This document shows positions 1-14,000 of a stretch of DNA of 64,000 nucleotides, one piece after another. Location: positions 101,436,722-101,500,721 of the forward strand of contig CM026390.1 in the NCBI GenBank assembly GCA_014843695.1, read 5' to 3'. The translations under genes were made by a program, and so were the position numbers. The notes beneath the pieces are model-generated. The model saw only the letters and a program-made list of their open reading frames with translations. It made no database searches and was not told where the DNA came from. The stretch is from Archivesica marissinica (Eukaryota > Mollusca > Bivalvia > Venerida > Vesicomyidae). Each line of letters begins with the position of its first letter. Positions within the stretch are counted from its first letter, which is position 1.

Positions 1-282
1 TATCGTATTGTCAAAAACAAGACAATCTGCATTGCTAGGTAATATAAATTAACAAAATCTACTGATAAATCTGTTATAATTCGATTGTGTGTAACGGTAC
101 ATTGTACACGAATTCGAAATAAAAAATTTCGATTAAATAAACAATTAATTTGACACAGCCTTGTGTAATTAAACAGAACAGCTAACATGCTGGAAGAATG
201 GTTTGTTGAAACACTGGCTTATATATTTGTAATACTTGACTGCATTTATAACAAAATAAATAGTATATGAGATCTTCTGTAT
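1..282. other. AT-rich flank without recognised features
   Basis: No convincing exon, RNA gene or repeat seen. It lies downstream of the phosphatase gene. Confidence 0.5.
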
Positions 283-393
283 GCAACCTACATTGCATAA
301 ACATAGATGTTCAAAACTTGTGGCACATGATCAAACTAGCAACCTCCATTGCATAAACATAGATGTTCAAAACTTGTGGCACATGATCAAACT
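283..393. repeat. 56-bp direct tandem duplication
   Basis: Two copies, starting at 283 and 339, each with the motif ATTGCATAAACATAGATG and differing by only one or two bases. Confidence 0.9.
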
Positions 394-612
394 AAAACTG
401 ATGAGACAGCGGCCATAGTCACGGTAGTAAAAAGGACGGATTTCTCTTTAAAATATCTGTAATAAATAGGACACTAACTACAATAAAGAGATTATAAATA
501 AAGAATATACATAGGACATATATAGGACAAATTCTAATAAAACACATCTACATGAACATTTTATGTAGAAAAATATTTTATTTATATAATGTCTGTTTGT
601 GTTTTTCAAGCA
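394..612. other. Intergenic, nothing recognised
   Basis: AT-rich. Only short ORFs without recognisable protein character. Confidence 0.5.
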
Positions 613-872
613 GGGACTGCAGGGGCAGTAACGTTCTGCTTGACAACTGGAGAGCTCCCTCATGTTCAAGGTCACACGGGACTGCAGTGGCAGTAACGTT
701 CTGCTTGACAACTGGAGAGCTCCCTCATGTTCAAGGTCACACGGGACTGCAGGGGCAGTAACGTTCTGCTTGACAACTGGAGAGCTCCCTCATGTTCAAG
801 GTCACACGGGACTGCAGGGGCAGTAACGTTCTGCTTGACAACTGGAGAGCTCCCTCATGTTCAAGGTCACAC
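613..872. repeat. 65-bp minisatellite, 4 copies
   Basis: Copies start at 613, 678, 743 and 808, with motif GGGACTGCAGGGGCAGTAAC. They are nearly identical (one G/T change in copy 2). Confidence 0.95.
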
Positions 873-1238
873 ATTAATCTTCATTACAACATGGTTTTAC
901 TTGCAGCATTTTACACATATCAATACCATGGATTGTAGCAGTTAAGGGCAATAGTACCAGAACATTAACATCTATTAGCATTCTTAGCATAGTGTAGCAT
1001 TCTTAGTCTTATTTGAACTATGGTGGATTGCACTTTGTGTGGGAAGTCTATAGTAGTTATAACAGAACAGAACAGCATCACCAGTGTTTGCATTTGTTGC
1101 AGCATCAGATCTGTTATACAGAGGTATATTTTTTTATATGCATAACCATCTCTGCTTAATGAAGTAAACGAAAATTGTGGAAGTTGTCTTGTTTTCCCTT
1201 TTGAGGATAATATATTACATAATATGAAAAGTTGAATT

Positions 1239-1464
1239 CGTGATAGCGCAGTGGTAGCGAATCCGCTTCGGGTGCGAAAGGCCCGGAGTTCGAGCCTCGC
1301 TGGACCATTAGGATTGTGCCCTTAGGTAAGGCATTTAAATTCCATGTTGCCTCTTCTCTCTCCCTCGTGGCGATGGATTCCATCAGGAATGAGGTCTCAA
1401 GAGTGATTAATGTAAGTTGTAAGAACTTGTTTCGCAATCGAGCTAAAATAAATTTGTATAAACT
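1239..1464 (+). mobile_element. tRNA-derived SINE, family A
   Basis: Box A-like TAGCGCAGTGGTAGCG and box B-like GTTCGAGCC form the head. A conserved tail follows with ATTGTGCCCTTAGG, TCAGGAATGAGGTCTC and an A/T-rich end. The same head and tail recur near 11210, 50983 and 57603. Confidence 0.85.
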
Positions 1465-1691
1465 AATATGAAATGTCTTAAAACTCATAATTGTGCATGT
1501 TTGTGCATCTATGTGCATGTTTGTGCGTGTATGATTAACAGGTTTTGAACAGGAAGTAAATGATATCCTATCTAAGAAACACAACATAGAAACTGTGTAT
1601 CTGGTAACATACGCACCATGGTAGCAAATCTGTGTATAAAGATAACAGTTGATGATCTAATACAAAACATTCTAAGTAGCACAAAATTAAA

Positions 1692-1911
1692 AATCAATCA
1701 TGTAATTGTGTCACTGGTTGATACACTAATCAATCATGTAATTGTGTCACTGGTTGATACACTAATCAATCATGTAATTGTGTCACTGGTTGATACACTA
1801 ATCAATCATGTAATTGTGTCACTGGTTGATACACTAATCAATCATGTAAGTGTGTCACTGGTTGATACACTAATCAATCAATCATGTAATTGTGTCACTG
1901 GTTGATACACT
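1692..1911. repeat. 36-bp minisatellite, about 6 copies
   Basis: Motif ATCATGTAATTGTGTCACTG. The sixth copy carries a 4-bp AATC insertion. The array and all flanking sequence recur exactly at 5083-5302. Confidence 0.95.
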
Positions 1912-2207
1912 AACCATTGGAGCACCAGAAATATAATAAGGAAGTAAAGTATTGCATCTTTTGTATGTAGCACAACCTAACTATACTACTTCAAAAATAA
2001 ATAAAACAACATTCCATAACACAATTCCATCTTATGATCTATGATGTGTAATCTAGTTTCTCTAGTTTCATTACAAAACCTGTTCTAACAGTTTCGAATT
2101 TCAAAGAGTTATGCTATTTATAACACCACTAATTGGATACGTTCTACTTAAAAATCTAATTAAGAATAGATCAAATATACACAAAAAGCACCTGCAACTG
2201 CAATACA

Positions 2208-4082
2208 TTGATGTATGTATATTGTTATATATAGTTGATGTATGTATATTGTTATATATAGTTGATGTATGTATATTGTTATATATAGTTGATGTATGTA
2301 TATGTTATATATAGTTGATGTATGTATATGTTATATATAGTTGATGTATGTATATTGTTATATATAGTTGATGTATGTATATGTTATATATAGTTGATGT
2401 ATGTATATTGTTATATATAGTTGATGTATGTATAATGTTATATACTAGTTGATGTATGTATATTGTTATATACTAGTTGATGTATGTATATTGTTATATA
2501 CTAGTTGATGTATGTATAATGTTATATACTAGTTGATGTATGTATAATGTTATATAGTTGATGTATGTATAATGTTATATATAGTTGATGTATGTATAAT
2601 GTTATTATAGTTGATGTATGTATATGTTATATATAGTTGATGTATGTATAATGTTATATATAGTTGATGTATGTATATGTCATATATAGTGATGTATGTA
2701 TAATGTTATATATAGTTGATGTTGTATATTGTTATATAGTTGATGTATGTATATTGTTATATATAGTTGATGTATGTATATTGTTATATACTAGTTGATG
2801 TATGTATAATGTTATATACTAGTTGATGTATGTATATTGTTATATATAGTTGATGTATGTATATTGTTATATACTAGTTGATGTATGTATAATGTTATAT
2901 ATAGTTGATGTATGTATAATGTTATATATAGTTGATGTATGTATAATGTTATATATAGTTGATGTATGTATATTGTTATATACAGCTGATGTATGTATAT
3001 TGTTATATACTAGTTGATGTATGTATAATGTTATATACTAGTTGATGTATGTATATTGTTATATATAGTTGATGTATGTATATTGTTATATACTAGTTGA
3101 TGTATGTATAATGTTATATATAGTTGATGTATGTATAATGTTATATATAGTTGATGTATGTATAATGTTATATATAGTTGATGTATGTATATTGTTATAT
3201 TTACAGCTGATGTATGTATATTGTTATATACTAGTTGATGTATGTATAATGTTATATACTAGTGATGAGTATATGTTATATATAGTTGATGTATGTATAT
3301 TGTTATATATAGTTGATGTATGTAAATGTTATATATAGTTGATGTATGTATATTGTTATATACTAGTTGATGTATGTATAATGTTATATATAGTTGATGT
3401 ATGTATATTGTTATATACTAGTTGATGTATGTATAATGTTATATACTAGTTGATGTATGTATATTGTTATATATAGTTGATGTATGTATATTGTTATATA
3501 CTAGTTGATGTATGTATAATGTTATATATAGTTGATGTATGTATAATGTTATATATAGTTGATGTATGTATAATGTTATATATAGTTGATGTATGTATAT
3601 TGTTATATTTACAGCTGATGTATGTATATTGTTATATACTAGTTGATGTATGTATAATGTTATATACTAGTTGATGTATGTATATTGTTATATATAGTTG
3701 ATGTATGTATATTGTTATATACTAGTTGATGTATGTATAATGTTATATATAGTTGATGTATGTATAATGTTATATATAGTTGATGTATGTATAATGTTAT
3801 ATATAGTTGATGTATGTATATTGTTATATTTACAGCTGATGTATGTATATTGTTATATACTAGTTGATGTATGTATAATGTTATATACTAGTTGATGTAT
3901 GTATATTGTTATATATAGTTGATGTATGTATAATGCTATATACTAGTTGATGTATGTATAATGTTATATATAGTTGATGTATGTATAATGTTATATATAG
4001 TTGATGTATGTATAATGTTATATATAGTTGATGTATGTATATTGTTATATACAGCTGATGTATGTATATTGTTATATACTAG
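2208..4082. repeat. 27-bp AT-rich minisatellite, left of gap
   Basis: Units of 25-28 bp with motif GTTGATGTATGTATATTGTT and a variable TATATATAG or TATACTAG end. There is a larger-scale pattern: blocks ending TTTACAGCTG recur near 3200, 3610 and 3830. Confidence 0.95.
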
Positions 4083-5082
4083 NNNNNNNNNNNNNNNNNN
4101 NNNNNNNNNNNNNNNNNNNNNNNNNNNNNNNNNNNNNNNNNNNNNNNNNNNNNNNNNNNNNNNNNNNNNNNNNNNNNNNNNNNNNNNNNNNNNNNNNNNN
4201 NNNNNNNNNNNNNNNNNNNNNNNNNNNNNNNNNNNNNNNNNNNNNNNNNNNNNNNNNNNNNNNNNNNNNNNNNNNNNNNNNNNNNNNNNNNNNNNNNNNN
4301 NNNNNNNNNNNNNNNNNNNNNNNNNNNNNNNNNNNNNNNNNNNNNNNNNNNNNNNNNNNNNNNNNNNNNNNNNNNNNNNNNNNNNNNNNNNNNNNNNNNN
4401 NNNNNNNNNNNNNNNNNNNNNNNNNNNNNNNNNNNNNNNNNNNNNNNNNNNNNNNNNNNNNNNNNNNNNNNNNNNNNNNNNNNNNNNNNNNNNNNNNNNN
4501 NNNNNNNNNNNNNNNNNNNNNNNNNNNNNNNNNNNNNNNNNNNNNNNNNNNNNNNNNNNNNNNNNNNNNNNNNNNNNNNNNNNNNNNNNNNNNNNNNNNN
4601 NNNNNNNNNNNNNNNNNNNNNNNNNNNNNNNNNNNNNNNNNNNNNNNNNNNNNNNNNNNNNNNNNNNNNNNNNNNNNNNNNNNNNNNNNNNNNNNNNNNN
4701 NNNNNNNNNNNNNNNNNNNNNNNNNNNNNNNNNNNNNNNNNNNNNNNNNNNNNNNNNNNNNNNNNNNNNNNNNNNNNNNNNNNNNNNNNNNNNNNNNNNN
4801 NNNNNNNNNNNNNNNNNNNNNNNNNNNNNNNNNNNNNNNNNNNNNNNNNNNNNNNNNNNNNNNNNNNNNNNNNNNNNNNNNNNNNNNNNNNNNNNNNNNN
4901 NNNNNNNNNNNNNNNNNNNNNNNNNNNNNNNNNNNNNNNNNNNNNNNNNNNNNNNNNNNNNNNNNNNNNNNNNNNNNNNNNNNNNNNNNNNNNNNNNNNN
5001 NNNNNNNNNNNNNNNNNNNNNNNNNNNNNNNNNNNNNNNNNNNNNNNNNNNNNNNNNNNNNNNNNNNNNNNNNNNNNNNNNN
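4083..5082. other. Assembly gap of 1,000 N
   Basis: Exactly 1,000 unknown bases, a placeholder size rather than a measured one. ORFs reported across it are artefacts. Confidence 1.
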
Positions 5083-5302
5083 AATCAATCATGTAATTGT
5101 GTCACTGGTTGATACACTAATCAATCATGTAATTGTGTCACTGGTTGATACACTAATCAATCATGTAATTGTGTCACTGGTTGATACACTAATCAATCAT
5201 GTAATTGTGTCACTGGTTGATACACTAATCAATCATGTAAGTGTGTCACTGGTTGATACACTAATCAATCAATCATGTAATTGTGTCACTGGTTGATACA
5301 CT
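5083..5302. repeat. 36-bp minisatellite, second occurrence
   Basis: Identical in copy number, internal variants and flanks to 1692-1911, offset by 3,391 bases. Confidence 0.95.
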
Positions 5303-5598
5303 AACCATTGGAGCACCAGAAATATAATAAGGAAGTAAAGTATTGCATCTTTTGTATGTAGCACAACCTAACTATACTACTTCAAAAATAAATAAAACAA
5401 CATTCCATAACACAATTCCATCTTATGATCTATGATGTGTAATCTAGTTTCTCTAGTTTCATTACAAAACCTGTTCTAACAGTTTCGAATTTCAAAGAGT
5501 TATGCTATTTATAACACCACTAATTGGATACGTTCTACTTAAAAATCTAATTAAGAATAGATCAAATATACACAAAAAGCACCTGCAACTGCAATACA

Positions 5599-8380
5599 TT
5601 GATGTATGTATATTGTTATATATAGTTGATGTATGTATATTGTTATATATAGTTGATGTATGTATATTGTTATATATAGTTGATGTATGTATATGTTATA
5701 TATAGTTGATGTATGTATATGTTATATATAGTTGATGTATGTATATTGTTATATATAGTTGATGTATGTATATGTTATATATAGTTGATGTATGTATATT
5801 GTTATATATAGTTGATGTATGTATAATGTTATATACTAGTTGATGTATGTATATTGTTATATACTAGTTGATGTATGTATATTGTTATATACTAGTTGAT
5901 GTATGTATAATGTTATATATAGTTGATGTATGTATATTGTTATATATAGTTGATGTATGTATAATGTTATATATAGTTGATGTATGTATATTGTTATATA
6001 TAGTTGATGTATGTATAATGTTATATATAGTTGATGTATGTATATTGTCATATATAGTTGATGTATGTATAATGTTATATACTAGTTGATGTATGTATAT
6101 TGTTATATATAGTTGATGTATGTATAATGTTATATACTAGTTGATGTATGTATATTGTTATATATAGTTGATGTATGTATAATGATATACTAGTTGATGT
6201 ATGTATAATGTTATATACTAGTTGATGTATGTATTGTTATATACTAGTTGATGTATGTATATTGTTATATACTAGTTGATGTATGTATATTGTTATATAT
6301 AGTTGATGTATGTATAAGTTTATATAAGTTGATGTATGTATAATGTATATACTAGTTGATGTATGTATAATGTTATATACTAGTGATGTATGTATAATGT
6401 TATATACTAGTTGATGTATGTATAATGTTATATATAGTTGATGTATGTATAATGTTATATATAGTTGATGTATGTATAATGTTATATATAGTTGATGTAT
6501 GTATATTGTTATATTTACAGCTGATGTATGTATATTGTTATATACTAGTTGATGTATGTATAATGTTATATACTAGTTGATGTATGTATATTGTTATATA
6601 TAGTTGATGTATGTATATTGTTATATATAGTTGATGTATGTATAATGTTATATATAGTTGATGTATGTATATTGTTATATACTAGTTGATGTATGTATAA
6701 TGTTATATATAGTTGATGTATGTATAATGTTATATACTAGTTGATGTATGTATAATGTTATAATAGTTGATGTATGTATAATGTTATATATAGTTGAGTA
6801 TGTATAATGTATATATAGTTGATGTATGATATGTATACTAGTTGATGTATGTATATGTTATACTAGTGATGGTAGTATGTTGTATAGTTTGATGTATGTA
6901 TAATTGTTATATACTAGTGATGTATGTATATTGTTATATACTAGTTGATGTATGTATAATGTTAGATACTAGTTGATGTATGTATATGTATATACTAGTT
7001 GATGTATGTATATTGTTATATACTAGTTGATGTATGTATATTGTTATATATAGTTGATGTATGTATAATGTTATATATAGTTGATGTATGTATATTGTTA
7101 TATATAGTTGATGTATGTATATTGTTATATACTAGTTGATGTATGTATATTGTTATATACTAGTTGATGTATGTATAATGTATATATAGTTGATGTATGT
7201 ATATTGTTATATACTAGTTGATGTATGTATATTGTATATATAGTTGATGTATGTATATTGTTATATACAGTGGATGTATGTTATATGTTATATACTAGTT
7301 GATGTATGTATAATGTTATATACTAGTTGATGTATGTATATGTTATATACTAGTTGATGTATGTATAATGCTATATATAGTTGATGTATGTATATTGTTA
7401 AAAAAAAAACCTATATAGTTATGTATGTATATTGTTATATATAGTTGATGTATGTATAATGTTATATAATAGTTGATGTATGTATATTGTTATATATAGT
7501 TGATGTATGTATATGTTATATACTAGTTGATGTATGTATATGTTATAACTAGTTGATGTATGTATAATGTTATATACTAGTTGATGTATGTATAATGTTA
7601 TATACTAGTTGATGTATGTATATTGTTATATACTAGTTGATGTATGTATAATGTTATATACTAGTTGATGTATGTATAATGTTATATACTAGTTGATGTA
7701 TGTATAATGTTATATACTAGTTGATGTATGTATATTGTTATATATAGTTGATGTATGTATATTGTTATATACTAGTTGATGTATGTATATTGTTATATAC
7801 TAGTTGATGTATGTATATTGTTATATACTAGTTGATGTATGTATAATGTTATATATAGTTGATGTATGTATAATGTTATATATAGTTGATGTATGTATAA
7901 TGTTATATATAGTTGATGTATGTATATTGTTATATACTAGTTGATGTATGTATAATGTTATATACTAGTTGATGTATGTATATTGTTATATATAGTTGAT
8001 GTATGTATATTGTTATATACTAGTTGATGTATGTATAATGTTATATATAGTTGATGTATGTATAATGTTATATATAGTTGATGTATGTATAATGTTATAT
8101 ATAGTTGATGTATGTATATTGTTATATTTACAGCTGATGTATGTATATTGTTATATACTAGTTGATGTATGTATAATGTTATATACTAGTTGATGTATGT
8201 ATATTGTTATATATAGTTGATGTATGTATATTGTTATATACTAGTTGATGTATGTATAATGTTATATATAGTTGATGTATGTATAATGTTATATATAGTT
8301 GATGTATGTATAATGTTATATATAGTTGATGTATGTATATTGTTATATTTACAGCTGATGTATGTATATTGTTATATATT
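5599..8380. repeat. 27-bp AT-rich minisatellite, right of gap
   Basis: Same unit as 2208-4082. The stretch 6780-7400 contains many single-base deletions and a run of nine or more A near 7400, suggesting either old decay or low consensus quality in the assembly. Confidence 0.95.
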
Positions 8381-9009
8381 CTGGTAAATGAGCTCTATTC
8401 ATAATATAGCCAAGTTTATAGAAAATTCGGTGAATGTCCAAATTATACATTGAAGGAAATGTACTAGTCGCGATTGATAACGATAACTTTCAATGTTCAT
8501 GAGCGAACTATGATTTAATCATTCACATAAACTAACAAATTCTCGTTTCATTGCAGGCTTGAAAATATTTTTATTACAGAACAACATTGCTACCATACTT
8601 TAAGTGGCACTAAAACGTCGAGATTAATGACGTCATAAATATCGTCACTGACAGTCCGAGTCCCAAAAGCATTCAAGTCAACGTTATTTTAAATTGTAAT
8701 AACTGGGAACCAACCATAAGTGTAATTCATGGAGTACAACATGTGTTATTGTTTCCAACAAGGGAAATATCGCATGATGTTTTACAGATAAGTTTCTATA
8801 TTTCATGTCGTTTCAAGTTATTGAAACCCAAATGACTTGATTTTCTACTGGAAGTTTTGATATTAATATCAATGGAAGATAAAAGTGTGAATAATGATAG
8901 TCCAGCTGAGAGGTTAAATGTACATCCAAACATATGGAAATCCTCGTGGCTACTATAATGTTCCATTCCATGTACGCAAGTCACTTGTTATAGGGACTAC
9001 ATGTACAGG
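8381..9009. other. Unique spacer without recognised genes
   Basis: Single-copy AT-rich DNA between two arrays. The short minus-strand ORF at 8796-8984 has no recognised motif and no supporting splice context. Confidence 0.5.
8570..8575 (-). promoter_or_regulatory. Candidate poly(A) signal AATAAA
   Basis: AATAAA on the minus strand, about 2.4 kb past the stop codon. Position alone supports it, and a chance match is quite possible in AT-rich DNA. Confidence 0.2.
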
Positions 9010-10797
9010 AGACGGGGAGGGGCATGGTACATAACCTTTCATAGGGACTACAGGGGAGGGGGCATTGTACATAACCTTTCATGGGGACTACAGGGGAGGG
9101 GGCATTGTACATAACCTTTCATAGGGACTAACAGGGGAGGGGCATGGTACATAACCTTTCATAGGGACTACAGGGGAGGGGCATGGTACATAACCTTTCA
9201 TAGGGACTACAGGGGAGGGGGCATTGTACATAACCTTTCATGGGGACTACAGGGGAGGGGCATGGTACATAACCTTTCATAAGGACTACAGGGGGGGGCA
9301 TTGTACATAACCTTTCATGGGGACTACAGGGGAGGGGCATGGTACATAACCTTTCATAGGGACTACAGGGGAGGGGCATTGTACATAACCTTTCATAGGG
9401 GACTACAGGGGAGGGGCATTGTACATAACCTTTCATAGGGACTACAGGGGAGGGGCATTGTACATAACCTTTCATAGGGGACTACAGGGGAGGGGCATTG
9501 TACATAACCTTTCATAGGGACTACAGGGGAGGGGCATTGTACATAACCTTTCATAGGGGACTACAGGGGAGGGGCATTGTACATAACCTTTCATAGGGAC
9601 TACAGGGGAGGGGCATTGTACATAACCTTTCATAGGGACTACAGGGGAGGGGGCATTGTACATAACCTTTCATAGGGACTACAGGGGAGGGGGCATTGTA
9701 CATAACCTTTCATAGGGACTACAGGGGAGGGGCATTGTACATAACCTTTCATGGGGACTACAGGGGAGGGGCATTGTACATAACCTTTCATAGGGACTAC
9801 AGGGGAGGGGGCATTGTACATAACCTTTCATAGGGACTACAGGGGAGGGGCATGGTACATAACCTTTCATAGGGACTACAGGGGAGGGGCATTGTACATA
9901 ACCTTCATGGGGACTACAGGGGAGGGGCATTGTACATAACCTTTCATAGGGACTACAGGGAGGGCATTGTACATAACCTTTCATTGTACATAACCTTTCA
10001 TAGGGACTACAGGGGAGGGGCATTGTACATAACCTTTCATAGGGACTACAGGGGAGGGGCATTGTACATAACCTTTCATGGGGACTACAGGGGAGGGGCA
10101 TGGGGACTGCATTGTACATAACCTTTCATAGGGACTACAGGGGAGGGGCATTGTACATAACCTTTCAGGGACTACAGGGGAGGGGGTAGGGACTACAGGG
10201 GAGGGGCATTGTACATAACCTTTCATAGGGACTACAGGGGAGGGGCATTGTACATAACCTTTCATAGGGACTACAGGGGAGGGGCATTGTACATAACCTT
10301 TCATAGGGACTACAGGGGAGGGGCATTGTACATAACCTTTCATGGGGACTACAGGGGAGGGGGCATTGTACATAACCTTTCATAGGGACTACAGGGGAGG
10401 GGCATTGTACATAACCTTTCATAGGGACTACAGGGGAGGGGCATTGTACATAACCTTTCATAGGGACTACAGGGGAGGGGCATTGTACATAACCTTTCAT
10501 AGGGACTACAGGGGAGGGGCATTGTACATAACCTTTCATAGGGACTACAGGGGAGGGGCATTGTACATAACCTTTCATAGGGACTACAGGGGAGGGGCAT
10601 TGTACATAACCTTTCATAGGGACTACAGGGGAGGGGCATTGTACATAACCTTTCATAGGGACTACAGGGGAGGGGCATTGTACATAACCTTTCATAGGGA
10701 CTACAGGGGAGGGGCATTGTACATAACCTTTCATAGGGACTACAGGGGAGGGGGCATGGTACATAACTGTTCATAGGGACTACAGGGGAGGGGGCTG
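9010..10797. repeat. 39-bp G-rich minisatellite, about 46 copies
   Basis: Unit 38-41 bp with motif GGGACTACAGGGGAGGGGCA followed by a segment ending ACCTTTCATA. Each unit holds three plus-strand runs of three or more G. It begins about 170 bases after the stop codon. Plus- and minus-strand ORFs here only reflect the 39-bp (13-codon) period. Confidence 0.97.
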
Positions 10798-10967
10798 TAT
10801 GGTAAGATCTGTGATGCTCAATAACAAATGTATAAAACATATATGACACAAACTGTGCCTTACAACTGTTCTAAGTGTTTCTGGCATGTTTCTGGCATGG
10901 CCTCTACAGACTCTGCTGTTAACATGTTTGTCTTTGACTTGGGAGTCCTCGGCTCATCTGTTGCATG
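10798..10967 (-). other. Start of 3' untranslated region
   Basis: Bases directly after the TAG stop, before the G-rich 39-bp array. There is no AATAAA or ATTAAA on the minus strand here. The nearest AATAAA that I see is at 8570-8575, beyond the array, so the transcript may either end at a variant signal or run through the array. Confidence 0.5.
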
Positions 10968-11027
10968 CTAACTAGGGGTCTCTAACAGGGATTCTACGCA
11001 TGCTGTATAACAAAACAAGTACTGATC
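10968..11027 (-). CDS. PTPN13: PTPN13-like exon 22: terminal exon with stop
   Basis: Residues 1942-1960 and stop TAG at 10968-10970. The acceptor TTTATTTTCAG is followed in phase 0 by [25 protein letters not shown] is the conserved start of the last PTP helix (human DQYIFCYQVILYVL, recalled). The tail after the helix is short. Only 57 sense bases are coded, which is why it is easily missed. It completes the catalytic domain. Confidence 0.92.
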   Translation of the reverse strand, partial: DQYLFCYTACVESLLETPS

Positions 11028-14000
11028 CTGAAAATAAACAAACAGACAATTTCAAACTCACAAGTGTACAATACCCTGACTAGGATTTCTCACAGGTTTT
11101 CTTAAGCCCAGTACATTAAATATGATGGTTTGTTACACAGGCTTCAGTAGCATATAGTAACACTTAACCTTTTTCTACAGTTTATTTAATCATATTTTCT
11201 ATAATTTAAAAGTCATAGCACAGTGGATGCGTGTACGCTTCAGATGCGAAAGGTCTGTTCGAGCCCCGCTGGAGCCGTTACGATTGTGCCCTTAGGCAAG
11301 GCATTTAAATTCCACATTGCCTCTTCTCTCTCCTTCATGGCAATGGATTCCATCAGGAATGAGGTCTCGAGAGAGATTAATATAAGTTGAAAGAGCTAAA
11401 ATAAATTTGTATAAACTATAATTTAGAAGACAATGTGTGACACGTCAGACTAAACTGTCCAAGGTGGCTGTGAGTACTAGTATACGTGGGAGAGCAATGT
11501 ATACCATTCTGAACATAATATCTGAAAAAGGTAAAAAACTTTAGAGTGCATTAAATTTGGTCAAACACAAAGTAATAAAATTAAAACATTCCCAACTTTG
11601 CTGATACAAATTAAATTTAGCCTTATTGCAAAACAAGTTCTTACAACATTATTTGAACCATCCTGAAGGGCTCATTCCTGATCTAGCACCATGAGGTAGA
11701 GAGACGAGGCATGTGAATTCAAGAGTCTTTCCTAAGGACGTCATCATGGCCGTTCTGGCAATGTTAGAACAATCCACCAGACGTCACAAATTTGAATAAA
11801 ATTAGAAACTAAAACAGCTGTTGATAATTTACAGTGTACAAAGATTATTAGATAATATTCAGTAATACTGTAATTAAGCACATATTTAATAGAAGAAAGC
11901 ATGCACATAGCTTACCCTTGTCTGGATCATACCCTGCCTCTGTCTCCGAAGCTCCTGCACTATCTCAAATATGTCAAACTACAAGAACAAAAACAATGTG
12001 TTTCCAGGAAAAACGCCTTGAAATTACAGTGTGATATTAATTTAAATGTTACTTCCATGACAATGGTATTGAAGTAATTGGCAACAACTTGGGAATATAA
12101 AACTCTCATTGAGGATAGTGCGTATGTAGTTCCATATAAAACTCTCATTGAGGATAGTGTGTATGTAGTTCCATATAAAACTCTCATTGAGGATAGTGTG
12201 TATGTGTTCCATATAAAACTCTCATTGAGGATAGTGTGTATGTGGTTCCATATATAACTCTCATTGAGGATAGTGTGTATGTGGTTCCATAGAAAACTCT
12301 CATTGAGGATAGTGTGTATGTGGTTCCATATAAAACTCTCATTGAGGATAGTGTGTATGTTGTTCCATATAAAACTCTCATTGAGGATAGTGTGTATGTG
12401 TTCCATATAAAACTCTCATTGAGGATAGTGTGTATGTGGTTCCATATATAACTCTCATTGAGGATAGTGTGTATGTGGTTCCATAGAAAACTCTCATTGA
12501 GGATAGTGTGTATGTGGTTCCATATAAAACTCTCATTGAGGATAGTATGTATGTTGTTCCATATAAAACTCTCATTGAGGATAGTGTGTATGTGTTCCAT
12601 ATAAAACTCTCATTGAGGATAGTGTGTATGTGGTTCCATATAAAACTCTCATTGAGGATAGTGTGTATGTTGTTCCATATAAAACTCTCATTGAGGATAG
12701 TGTGTATGTGTTCCATATAAAACTCGCATTGAGGATAGTGTGTATGTGTTCCATATAAAACTCTCATTGAGGATAGTGTGTATGTGGTTCCATATATAAC
12801 TCTCATTGAGGATAGTGTGTATGTGGTTCCATATAAAACTCTCATTGAGGATAGTGTGTATGTGGTTCCATATAAAACTCTCATTGAGGATAGTGTGTAT
12901 GTTGTTCCATATAAAACTCTCATTGAGGATAGTGTGTATGTTGTTCCATATAAAACTCTCATTGAGGATAGTGTGTATGTGTTCCATATAAAACTCTCAT
13001 TGAGGATAGTGTGTATGTGTTCCATATAAAACTCTCATTGAGGATAGTGTGTATGTGGCTCCATATAAAACTCTCATTGAGGATAGTGTGTATGTGTTCC
13101 ATATAAAACTCCCATTGAGGATAGTGTGTATGTGTTCCATATAACACTCTCATTGAGGATAGTGTGTATGTGTTCCATATAACACTCTCATTGAGGATAG
13201 TGTGTATGTGGCTCCATATAAAACTCTCATTGAGGATAGTGTGTATGTGTTCCATATAAACCTCTCATTGAGGATAGTGCGTATGTGGTTCCATAGAAAA
13301 CTCTCATTGAGGATAGTGTGTGTGTGTGTTGTTCCATATAAAACTCTCATTGAGGATAGTGTGTATGTGGTTGTAAACGTCCAACATCTATGTACATATG
13401 CCAGACTGTCTGTGTATATGGCATTTGGTGCCAGACTGTCTGTGTATATGACATTTGATGTCAGACTATCTATGTATATGACATTTGATGTCAGACTATC
13501 TGTGTATACGACATTTGATGTCAGACTGTCTGTGTATATGACATGTGATGTCAGACTGTCTGTGTATATGACATGTGATGTCAGACTGTCTGTGTATATG
13601 ACATTTGATGTCAGACTGTATGTGTATATGACATGTGATGTCAGACTGTCTGTGTATATGACATGTGATGTCAGACTGTCTGTGTATATGACATGTGATG
13701 TCAGACTGTCTGTGTATATGACATGTGATGTCAGACTGTCTGTGTATATGACATTTGATGTCAGACTGTATGTGTATATGACATGTGGTGTCAGACTGTC
13801 TGTGTATATGACATGTGATGTCAGACTGTCTGTGTATATGACATGTGATGTCAGACTGTCTGTGTATATGACATTTGATGTCAGACTGTATGTGTATATG
13901 ACATGTGATGTCAGACTGTCTGTGTATATGACATGTGATGTCAGACTATCTGTGTATATGACATTTGGTGCCAGACTGGCTGTGTATATAACATTTGGTG

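Noticed and set aside
1239..1330. tRNA gene
   Set aside because: Box A- and box B-like motifs are present here and at 31722, 50983 and elsewhere, but each is followed by a shared non-tRNA body and tail, and the cloverleaf is not intact. These are SINE heads.
4028..5296. ORFs across the gap
   Set aside because: They consist almost wholly of N and carry no information.
8796..8984. Small minus-strand ORF as the last PTPN13 exon
   Set aside because: It lacks the DQY-FCY block. That block with a stop was found at 10968-11027 with a proper acceptor.
9128..10849. Minus- and plus-strand ORFs with 13-residue repeats in the G-rich array
   Set aside because: These reflect the 39-bp period. Several overlapping frames are open and none is linked to an exon.
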